NCBI GenBank assembly: GCA_008363385.1
Contig: RHKY01000001.1
Location: 124,001-188,000 of the forward strand
Direction: 5' to 3'
Origin: Acidobacteriota bacterium
GTDB lineage: Bacteria; Acidobacteriota; Thermoanaerobaculia; UBA5066
DNA length: 64,000 bases
Every line of letters starts with the position of its first letter. Positions within the stretch are counted from its first letter, which is position 1. Below, piece after piece: positions 32,016-39,242 of the stretch. Under the pieces are notes generated by a model that was not told where the DNA came from, did not search any database, and was given only the letters and a program-made list of their open reading frames with translations. The translations under genes and the position numbers were made by a program.

Positions 32016-33548
32016 TCACTGGCGACCCAGCCGGAAGACGTCCGGCGCGGCCACCGAGAAGTCGAGCCGCGGCGTGAAGCCGATCCCGTCCCGGACCCCG
32101 TACGTCCACTGGGGCGAGTAGAGCGGGACGAGCGGGAGCTCCCGGAGGGCGCGGCGCATCACGGCGCGCAGGAGGTCCGCGCGGGCCGCGGGGTCCGTCT
32201 CGGACGCGGCCTCCCGGATCCAGCGGTCCGCCTCGGGGTCGGACCAGCCCGTCGTGTTCTCGGAGCCGAAGCCCTCGGGACCCCCGGACGAGTGCAGGAG
32301 CGGCTCGAACAGCCCCGACGCGTCGCCGGTGGCGGTCGTCCAGGTCGCCAGCACGAGCGGCGCCTCGGCGTCGCGCATCCTCCGGTAGCGCTCCGTCCAG
32401 TCGAGGGGCTCCACGGCGAGCCGGAGGCCGGCCTCGGCGAGCTGGCGGGACAGCACGGCGGCCACGGCCGCGCCCCTCGGCGAGACGACGATCGGCAAGG
32501 TCAGGCCGGACGGGAGTCCCGCTTCGGCGAGCAGGCGGCGGGCTCCGGCCACGTCCCGGAGCCGCGTCCGGAGCGCGGGCTCGAACCCGAAGACCCCCGG
32601 CACGACGAGCTGCGACGCCGGGACCGCCTCGCCTTCGAGGGCCTCGCGCACGAGCGCGCCCCGGTCGATCGCGAGGTCCACCGCCCTCCTCACGCGCGCG
32701 TCGCCGACCGGCGACGGCCGGCCCGTCGCCAGGGGTCCGACCCGGCAGACGAGGAAGGAGACCGTGACGGTCGGGTGCGACACGGTCTTCAGGCCGCCCG
32801 GCGGGAGGGCCTCGCGCAGCTCGCGCGGGAACGGGCTCACGACGTCCGCGAATCCGGAGGCGGCCCGGCGGACGGCGGCCTCGTCGGTCGAGGCGTGAGC
32901 CTCGAAGGCCTCGAAGTCGGGCCGGGGGCCCCAGTAGCGCTCGAAGCGGGTGCCCGTCGCGACCGACGTCGGCCCCTCGCCCCGTCCGTTCCAGCGGTAG
33001 GGACCGGTGCCGACGGGGACCGTGACCTCCGCGTCGGGCGTGCCGCGCGGCAGGATCGGCGTCTGCGCCAGCCTCGCCAGGAGGAGCGGACGGGGCCGGT
33101 CCGTCACCAGCTCCACGGTCGCCGCGTCGACCACCCGCACCTCGCGGATGGCCCGGACGACGGCGTCCACCTTCGACTCCGGCAGCCGGGCCCGCTCCAG
33201 GGTCCGGGCGACGTCCTCGGCGCCGAAGGGGGAGCCGTCGTGGAACACCACCCCCTCCTGCAGCCGGAACCTCCAGAGCGTCTCGGACGGGTTCGACCAG
33301 TCGCTGGCGAGCCGGGGCCGCAGGTTCAGCTCGGCGTCGAGCTCGACCAGCCCCTCGTAGTAGCTCCGCAGGAGGCCCCGGGTCACGTCCTCGTGGTGCC
33401 GCTGCGGGTCGAGCGTCTCGGGCGGCCCCGGCAGGAGGAGCCGGAGCGGGGGAGGCGCCGGGTCGGGGACCGGCCCGCAGCGACTGCCGCCGACCGTCGC
33501 CGCCGCGAGGAGTGCTACCGCCAGGCTGCCGGCCGGACGACGCGTCAC
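32016..33548 (-). CDS. ABC transporter substrate-binding protein, peptide/nickel family (SBP_bac_5)
   Basis: 510 residues. Family text includes PGPPETLDPQRHHEDVTRGL and YEGLVELDAELNLRPRLASDW near the N-terminus, LWRFRLQEGVVFHDGSPFGA, and late segments matching DppA/OppA. The export signal is MTRRPAGSLAVALLAAATVG followed by Cys24, a weak lipobox (GGSRC), so it may be a lipoprotein. It would bind oligopeptides outside the inner membrane. No permease or ATPase of this type is in the window, so it works with components elsewhere or alone as a sensor. Confidence 0.85.
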   Translation of the reverse strand: MTRRPAGSLAVALLAAATVGGSRCGPVPDPAPPPLRLLLPGPPETLDPQRHHEDVTRGLLRSYYEGLVELDAELNLRPRLASDWSNPSETLWRFRLQEGVVFHDGSPFGAEDVARTLERARLPESKVDAVVRAIREVRVVDAATVELVTDRPRPLLLARLAQTPILPRGTPDAEVTVPVGTGPYRWNGRGEGPTSVATGTRFERYWGPRPDFEAFEAHASTDEAAVRRAASGFADVVSPFPRELREALPPGGLKTVSHPTVTVSFLVCRVGPLATGRPSPVGDARVRRAVDLAIDRGALVREALEGEAVPASQLVVPGVFGFEPALRTRLRDVAGARRLLAEAGLPSGLTLPIVVSPRGAAVAAVLSRQLAEAGLRLAVEPLDWTERYRRMRDAEAPLVLATWTTATGDASGLFEPLLHSSGGPEGFGSENTTGWSDPEADRWIREAASETDPAARADLLRAVMRRALRELPLVPLYSPQWTYGVRDGIGFTPRLDFSVAAPDVFRLGRQ

Positions 33549-33622
33549 CGTCTCCTCTCCTTCCGGGGATTCTCGGGAATCGGGGTCGGCGGTTCAAGGC
33601 AATCGAGCGATTTAGAGGCGGA

Positions 33623-33638
33623 TGAGTCATTTGACTCA
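33623..33638. promoter_or_regulatory. TGAGTCA-TT-TGACTCA palindrome upstream of the cytochrome operon
   Basis: A perfect 7-bp inverted repeat with a 2-nt centre in the comparatively AT-rich 229-nt divergent gap between the peptide-binding protein (-) and the OmcA/MtrC gene (+). It looks like a homodimeric regulator site. The rest of the gap (33549-33777) shows no clear -35/-10 pair; only the strong Shine-Dalgarno AAGGAGGAG before the cytochrome gene stands out. Confidence 0.4.
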
Positions 33639-33777
33639 CCCGTATCGATCATTTTTCGGGACCCCCTCTTCCGGGTGCGGGAATAGGATGCCGCTCGTGA
33701 CTCCCGGTTACGAGAGTGCTGCCATTTCAGACCAGCTTTTTTCCAAGAGCTGATCAAGGCTGTAAGGAGGAGAGCCC

Positions 33778-35778
33778 ATGACCTTTCTTACGCGCGGACT
33801 CCTGGTGATCGCGGCGGCGGGGGCGATCGCGTTCCCGTCGCTCCCCCCGACGGACGCTCCGCCGCCCGCGACGACGGAGAAGGGCGCCGTCTCCCACCCC
33901 GTCAGCGGGTACTCGCCGCTCAACGTCGAGTACTACATGGCGGACGACTACCTCGGCTGGATCCGCCCGGGGCTGAACTTCACCATCGTCGGCGTCACGG
34001 ACTTCGCGCCCGGCAAGAAGCCGGTCGTCGAGATCAAGATGACCGACGACCTCGGGATGCCGCTCGACCGCAAGGGCGCGGTGACCCCGGGGCCGATCGC
34101 GCCGCGGTTCGTCCCGGCGACCTACGACCCGGCCACGGGCTACTACACCGACCTCCTGGTCGCCTCCAACGGGAACCCGACGCGTGAGACGGCGGGCACG
34201 TTCGAGGAGATCGCGATCGGGCACTACAAGTACACGTTCGCGCTCGCCCTCGGGAGCTTCGACGCGACGAAGCCCGCGACGCTGCGCGTCGGCGGCCGCC
34301 GGACGATGACCGACATCATCGGCAAGGACTACTGGGCGGTCGACACGTTCAAGGACTTCGTCCCCTCGACCGGCGCCACGGCGACGGCGTGGGCGGCGAC
34401 GACGGCCCAGGCGTGCAACAACTGCCACGAGGTCCTCGCGCTGCACGGCGGCAACTACCGCCACGTGAAGACCTGCGCCATGTGCCACAACCCCAACAAC
34501 ATGAAGGGGGGCATCGCCGAGTTCAACGGCATGCACTACTGGCACCTGATCCACGCCGGCCACGCCGAGGACGTCGGCGAGGTCACCTACCCGCAGCTGC
34601 TGAGCAACTGCGACGGCTGCCACGACAAGACGGCCGCCAACGGGAAGACCTGGCAGACCAAGCCCTCCCGCTCGGCCTGCGGCGGCTGCCACGTCGACGT
34701 GAACTTCGACACCGGCGAGGGGCACGGCGACTTCCCGCAGGTCGACGACTCGCAGTGCGCCAGCTGCCACGTCCCCGACTCCGGCGAGGAGTGGGACGCT
34801 TCCATCGTCGGCGCCCACAAGCTCAACTACGAGAGCAAGCAGGTCCGCGGCCTGAAGATGGAGATCGTCGGCGCGACGAACGTCAAGCCGGGCATGGCGC
34901 CCACGGTCCAGATCAAGGTCACGAACAAGGACGACGGCAGCAAGGTCGACCCGACCAAGCTCTCGACCTTCTCGCCGATCCTCGGCGGCCCGACCTACGA
35001 CTACCAGTGGTACTTCCGCGAGGACGCTCGCACCAAGGCGACCTACGACGCCGCGACCAACGTGGCGACGTACACGTTCACCGGCAAGATCCCGGCCGAC
35101 GCCAAGGGGAGCGTGGTCTTCTCGGCCGACATCTACCGGACGGTGAACCTCAAGCGCGCCGACGGCGGGCCGGACCGGTCCTACCGCGACGCGGCCGTCA
35201 ACGACATCAAGTACTACTCGACCTCGACCGCCCCGGTCGAGATCCGGCGGGTCTCCGTCGACCTGGCGAAGTGCAACAAGTGCCACGACCGGCTGGCCCT
35301 CCACGGCGAGCAGCGCCTCGTCGGCCAGGAGTGCGTGATCTGCCACAACCCCAAGAAGGACGACAAGGACCGCCGTCCGCCCGACCAGTACCCCGTCGAG
35401 TCGATCGACATGAAGAGGATGACGCACCGGATCCACACCGGCGACCTCCTCTGGAACGACTTCACGATCTACGGCTACGGGAACAACCCGATCAACTTCA
35501 ACGAGGTCACGTTCCCGATGGACCGGCGGAACTGCATCGCCTGCCACGAGACCGCGACCGACTTCCTGCCCGGGGAGGACCCGCGCCGCGTCGACGTCCC
35601 GACCCCGCGCGACTTCTTCTCGCCGCAGGGCCCGACGACCGCCGCCTGCCTCGGCTGCCACGACAGCAAGGGCGCCGCGGCCCACGCGTACCTGAACTAC
35701 GCGCCCTTCGGCGAGGCTTGCACCGCCTGCCACGGGCCGAACTCCGATTGGGCTCCCAACGTGGTCCACGCCCGGTAA
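33778..35778 (+). CDS. OmcA/MtrC-family decaheme c-type cytochrome
   Basis: 666 residues with exactly ten CxxCH heme sites (CNNCH, CAMCH, CDGCH, CGGCH, CASCH, CNKCH, CVICH, CIACH, CLGCH, CTACH). They fall into two groups of five separated by beta domains, as in MtrC/OmcA: N-terminal beta domain (about 30-215), pentaheme (about 215-340), second beta domain (about 345-490), pentaheme (about 495-660). It is the terminal, cell-surface reductase that passes electrons to minerals, electrodes or partner cells. The N-terminus is a Sec signal without a lipobox Cys, unlike the Shewanella lipoproteins. First gene of a three-gene conduit operon. Confidence 0.92.
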   Translation: MTFLTRGLLVIAAAGAIAFPSLPPTDAPPPATTEKGAVSHPVSGYSPLNVEYYMADDYLGWIRPGLNFTIVGVTDFAPGKKPVVEIKMTDDLGMPLDRKGAVTPGPIAPRFVPATYDPATGYYTDLLVASNGNPTRETAGTFEEIAIGHYKYTFALALGSFDATKPATLRVGGRRTMTDIIGKDYWAVDTFKDFVPSTGATATAWAATTAQACNNCHEVLALHGGNYRHVKTCAMCHNPNNMKGGIAEFNGMHYWHLIHAGHAEDVGEVTYPQLLSNCDGCHDKTAANGKTWQTKPSRSACGGCHVDVNFDTGEGHGDFPQVDDSQCASCHVPDSGEEWDASIVGAHKLNYESKQVRGLKMEIVGATNVKPGMAPTVQIKVTNKDDGSKVDPTKLSTFSPILGGPTYDYQWYFREDARTKATYDAATNVATYTFTGKIPADAKGSVVFSADIYRTVNLKRADGGPDRSYRDAAVNDIKYYSTSTAPVEIRRVSVDLAKCNKCHDRLALHGEQRLVGQECVICHNPKKDDKDRRPPDQYPVESIDMKRMTHRIHTGDLLWNDFTIYGYGNNPINFNEVTFPMDRRNCIACHETATDFLPGEDPRRVDVPTPRDFFSPQGPTTAACLGCHDSKGAAAHAYLNYAPFGEACTACHGPNSDWAPNVVHAR

Positions 35779-35786
35779 CTGAGGTT

Positions 35787-35818
35787 CGGGCGGGGAGGGC
35801 GCGCGCCCTCCCCGCCCG
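35787..35818 (+). other. perfect 32-nt palindrome between the two cytochrome genes
   Basis: CGGGCGGGGAGGGCGC followed directly by its reverse complement, starting 9 nt after the OmcA/MtrC stop codon. There is no T-tract. As RNA it would fold into a very stable hairpin able to protect the 3' end of the upstream message or cause partial termination. A second, smaller repeat (CCCCCGG 35842-35848 / CCGGGGG 35865-35871) lies downstream in the same gap. Confidence 0.75.
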
Positions 35819-35896
35819 GGCCTCCGACCGGGGCGGAGCGACCCCCGGACCGCCGGCGCGGCGACCGGGGGCACGCGGCCCCTCCGGAGAGAGAGA

Positions 35897-36778
35897 ATGA
35901 CGTCGAGAAGACTGCTGACATGGCTCCTGGCCGCGGTGGCCGTCCTCGCGTGGACCTCGTCCGCTCCGGCGGCGGAGGGCGCGGCGAAGGACGGCGGCAT
36001 TTGCGGCGAGTGCCACGAGCAGGCCAAGACCTTCTCGGCGACCCCTCACGGCCGCGCCGGCAAGCCCGGTGAGGCGGCCTGCGTCCCCTGCCACGGCGAG
36101 AACGCGATGAAGCACGCCGAGTCGGGGGGCGACAAGTCCCTCATCCAGCTGCCGGCGGGACGCGAGGGGGCCGAGACGTGCCTCTCGTGCCACGACAAGT
36201 CCACCGAGCACAAGTCGTTCCGGGACGGCGTCCACCAGGGCACCGGACCGGTGAACTGCCTGACCTGCCACGCGGTCCACAAGGCCGTGGGGGGCGTGCC
36301 GGGCCTCCTCGTCAAGAAGGACCCGAAGCTCTGCGCCTCCTGCCACCCGGGGCCGGTGTCGTCGTTCACGAGCAAGCCGTACGCCCACAAGCTCGGGCGC
36401 GGCGGCATGCAGTGCAGCTCGTGCCACGAGCCGCACGGCCGGCACGGCAAGGAGAGCCTCAAGGAGACCAAGGCCGGCGAGATCGCCTGCCTGGAGTGCC
36501 ACACGGCGCAGCGCGGCCCGTTCGTCTTCTCCCACGTGGACGGCGCCGCGGGCGACTGCACGAGCTGCCACGAGCCGCACGGCTCGTCGAACCCCAAGCA
36601 GCTCAAGCGCGCCACCGTGGACGGCCTCTGCATGGAGTGCCACACGATCCTCCCGGGCGGCAACTGGGGCTCGCGGCCCCCGGCCACCCACAACCTCAAC
36701 TTCCCCCGCTGGCGGAACTGCACGACGTGTCACGTCGCCGTCCACGGGTCCAACCGCTCGCCGAAGCTGCTGAAGTAG
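35897..36778 (+). CDS. DmsE/MtrA-family decaheme c-type cytochrome
   Basis: 293 residues with a Sec signal peptide (about 1-27, ending APA) and ten CxxCH sites (CGECH, CVPCH, CLSCH, CLTCH, CASCH, CSSCH, CLECH, CTSCH, CMECH, CTTCH) spaced about 20-30 residues apart, the usual MtrA/DmsE layout and length. It should sit in the periplasm inside the porin of the next gene and carry electrons across the outer membrane. GGAGAGAG precedes the ATG. It follows the 32-nt palindrome and ends 10 nt before the porin gene. Confidence 0.93.
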   Translation: MTSRRLLTWLLAAVAVLAWTSSAPAAEGAAKDGGICGECHEQAKTFSATPHGRAGKPGEAACVPCHGENAMKHAESGGDKSLIQLPAGREGAETCLSCHDKSTEHKSFRDGVHQGTGPVNCLTCHAVHKAVGGVPGLLVKKDPKLCASCHPGPVSSFTSKPYAHKLGRGGMQCSSCHEPHGRHGKESLKETKAGEIACLECHTAQRGPFVFSHVDGAAGDCTSCHEPHGSSNPKQLKRATVDGLCMECHTILPGGNWGSRPPATHNLNFPRWRNCTTCHVAVHGSNRSPKLLK

Positions 36779-36788
36779 GAGGCGGCCG

Positions 36789-38738
36789 ATGAGAGAGAGA
36801 AGGCTCCTCGCCATCGGGCTCGCGCTTCTGGCGGCCCTGCTCCTCCCCGCGGTCGCGCGGGCGCAGGACGCCCCCTTCAGCGTGGAGCTCGGCTACCGGT
36901 TCGAGGACATCTCGGGGAACGAGGACATGTACCGGTCGCAGGTCAACGAGCGCGAGGGGTTCCTCATCCGCTCGCTGACCGTCGGCACCTCGGGCCTCGG
37001 GTCGTTCGCGGACAGCTTCATGGTCGACATCAAGGACCTCGGCCAGGGGAGCCCCTGGGGCTCCTTCCGCATCGACATGGGCAAGCAGGAGGCCTACAAG
37101 CTCCGGCTCGCCTACCGGCGGACCGAGCACTACAGCGCGCTGCCGTACTTCGCCAACCCGCTGCTGTCCTCCGGGGTCGTCCCCGGACAGCACACGAGGG
37201 ACCGGACGCGCAACATGCTCGACCTGGACCTCCAGATCACCCCCTGGAAGGGCTTCGTACCGTTCGTCGGGTACACGTACAACCGGTACGCCGGGCCCGG
37301 CACGACGACCTACCACATCGGGCAGGACGAGTTCCGCCTCGACTCGGACCTCGAGGAGACCGAGCACGAGGTCCGCGTCGGCGCCGACTTCGACGCCGGG
37401 CCGGTCTGGGGCTCCGTGCTCCAGGGCTGGCGGTTCGGCAAGGGGACCGACGACCTCACGCTGACCCCGGGGGCCGGCAACGGCAACAACCCCGGCTCGA
37501 TCGAGGGGATCCCGGTCACCGCCACGGCGATCAGCCGGACGGACGAGACGGACGTCGAGACCCCGGTGACGAACGCCTACGTCGCGGGCCGGCTCTTCAA
37601 GACGGTCAAGCTCATCGGCGCCTACGTGCGGTCCGCGGCCGACGCGGACGCCACCGAGCGCGAGGACGCCACCGGCAACTTCGTCTCCTTCGACATCGAC
37701 CGGTTCTTCAAGGGCTACCAGGAGAACGTCTCGTCGCAGGCCGAGAGCACCTACTGGCGCGGCAGCGGCCGGATCGAGTGGAACGTCTTCAAGCAGCTCG
37801 ACCTTTCGGTCGGCTACCAGAAGCGGAGCCGCGAGGTCGACGGCGAGGCGCTCTTCAACGAGCTCTTCCTCCAGACGACCCTCTTCACGGGCTTCGACCC
37901 CAAGGACGTCCAGAGGTCGTTCGAGGCGGTCACGTCGCTCGAGCGGACCGAGGAGATCTTCGACGCCCTGGCCCTCGTCCGCGGCGTCGGGCCCTTCGAC
38001 TTCCGCCTCGGCTACTACCGGACCGCCCAGGACGTCACCTACGACGCCGACGAGGAGGAGATCGTCATCCCGATCGCCCAGGAAGGGACCTGGGAGCGCA
38101 AGCTCGACACCTTCCACGGCGGCCTGACGTTCCACTGGATCTGCTTCACCCTCGGGGGCGACTACAAGTACGAGTCGGCGGACACGGCCGTCATGAGGAC
38201 GGACTTCCTCGACCGCCAGCAGCTGCGCCTCCGCGCCGACTGGGCCCCCCGGGAGTGGTTCCGGATCGGCGGGACGTACGAGGCGCTCGACTTCGAGAAC
38301 GACACCGTCGGGATCGACCTCGACGCCAAGTACCGCGAGTACGCCGGTTTCCTCGAGGTCAAGCCCTGGAAGGTCCTCACGCTCCGCCTCGGCGGCAGCC
38401 GGTACGAGGCCGACACCACCACGGGCTACCAGCTCCCGCTGATCTGGCAGACGACGACGAACGTGCACGCCGAGGAGGGCACCGGCCTCGACGCCGGCCT
38501 CTACCTCGACGTCGAGTCGTTCGGCCTGCGGGCGGCGTACGGGCGGTACGACAACGAGGGCTCGTACCCGTTCACCATCGACCGGGTCCGCGTCGTCGCC
38601 GACTGGATGTTCGTCAAGAAGGTCGGGATCGTAGGCGAGTGGTCGTTCGACAAGTACCGCGAGGACTTCGCCTCCGGCGCCAACCTCGGCGACTACGACG
38701 CCAACCGCTACGGCGTCTACCTCCGCGTGACGCCCTAG
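36789..38738 (+). CDS. MtrB/PioB-family outer-membrane porin of the electron conduit
   Basis: 649 residues with a signal peptide (about 1-25, ending ARA-QD) and then continuous amphipathic beta strands with aromatic girdles (SVELGYRFEDI, YKLRLAYRRTEHYSALPYF, LDLDLQITPWKGFVPFVGYTY, FRIGGTYEALDF), ending YGVYLRVTP, a typical last strand. Length and position after a decaheme MtrA-type gene identify an MtrB/PioB porin that holds the cytochrome. The N-terminal CxxC found in Shewanella MtrB is absent; only one Cys (HWICF) is seen. AGGAGG overlaps the stop codon of the preceding gene and serves as its ribosome binding site. Confidence 0.88.
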   Translation: MRERRLLAIGLALLAALLLPAVARAQDAPFSVELGYRFEDISGNEDMYRSQVNEREGFLIRSLTVGTSGLGSFADSFMVDIKDLGQGSPWGSFRIDMGKQEAYKLRLAYRRTEHYSALPYFANPLLSSGVVPGQHTRDRTRNMLDLDLQITPWKGFVPFVGYTYNRYAGPGTTTYHIGQDEFRLDSDLEETEHEVRVGADFDAGPVWGSVLQGWRFGKGTDDLTLTPGAGNGNNPGSIEGIPVTATAISRTDETDVETPVTNAYVAGRLFKTVKLIGAYVRSAADADATEREDATGNFVSFDIDRFFKGYQENVSSQAESTYWRGSGRIEWNVFKQLDLSVGYQKRSREVDGEALFNELFLQTTLFTGFDPKDVQRSFEAVTSLERTEEIFDALALVRGVGPFDFRLGYYRTAQDVTYDADEEEIVIPIAQEGTWERKLDTFHGGLTFHWICFTLGGDYKYESADTAVMRTDFLDRQQLRLRADWAPREWFRIGGTYEALDFENDTVGIDLDAKYREYAGFLEVKPWKVLTLRLGGSRYEADTTTGYQLPLIWQTTTNVHAEEGTGLDAGLYLDVESFGLRAAYGRYDNEGSYPFTIDRVRVVADWMFVKKVGIVGEWSFDKYREDFASGANLGDYDANRYGVYLRVTP

Positions 38739-38764
38739 GCGTCCGCGTTCCGGACCTCGGTTCC

Positions 38765-38797
38765 GCGCCCCGGCTCGCGCCGGGGCGCTTCTTTTTC
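38765..38797 (+). terminator. Rho-independent terminator of the cytochrome conduit operon
   Basis: GCGCCCCGGC, loop TCGC, GCCGGGGCGC, then TTCTTTTTC. A perfect 10-bp GC stem with a real T-tract, 26 nt after the porin stop codon. It is the clearest intrinsic terminator in the window. Confidence 0.9.
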
Positions 38798-38914
38798 GAG
38801 TGTCGGGCCTCGGAGCCTCGTGCGGCGCCGACGGTCTGCCGGAGTCGAAGCGCCGCGTCTCCCTGGCGACGGTCGCGCGTCACCGAGGCGTCACGAAGGC
38901 GGCCGGGAGCCCGC

Positions 38915-38945
38915 TTGACACCGCAGGGCGGGGGTGGGAGATACT
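38915..38945 (+). promoter_or_regulatory. putative sigma70 promoter of the Cys-rich peptide gene
   Basis: A consensus TTGACA (38915-38920) with GATACT (38940-38945) after a 19-nt spacer. It lies about 30 nt before the ATG at 38974. A TGAGTCA, also seen as the half-site upstream of the cytochrome operon, overlaps the expected start of transcription (38947-38953). Confidence 0.45.
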
Positions 38946-38973
38946 CTGAGTCACAACTAACGTTTCCGGGTCG

Positions 38974-39237
38974 ATGGGAAAGAGGAGCTGGGTCCTGAAG
39001 AGAGTCCTGCGGTTCTCGTTCGTGGCGCTTCCCGCCCTGCTCGTCAGCCCCGACGCGGCGACGATGCCGCCTGGCGGGGAGCCGTTGTGCTGGTCGCCGG
39101 ATCGCGGCGTGTGCGTGGTGGTCGACGGCGACTCTGCGTGCGACGACGTGCCCACGAACGGCTCCTGCGACCGCGAGGACTCGGAAGGCGGGATCTGCAC
39201 GGGTTACGGCCGCTGCCGGACGACCGCGGTCCCGTGA
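38974..39237 (+). CDS. small secreted cysteine-rich protein, unknown
   Basis: 87 residues. The N-terminus (WVLKRVLRFSFVALPALLVSPDAA) is a likely signal peptide. The mature ~58 residues contain six Cys (in PLCWS, GVCVV, SACDD, GSCDR, GICTG, GRCRT), which could form three disulfides. No family is recognised. Codon usage is slightly less GC-rich than the surroundings. The stop codon is shared with a GTG of the next gene (GTGA) or lies 6 nt before its ATG, so they are probably co-expressed. A promoter-like TTGACA lies upstream. Confidence 0.55.
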   Translation: MGKRSWVLKRVLRFSFVALPALLVSPDAATMPPGGEPLCWSPDRGVCVVVDGDSACDDVPTNGSCDREDSEGGICTGYGRCRTTAVP

Positions 39238-39242
39238 GGACG

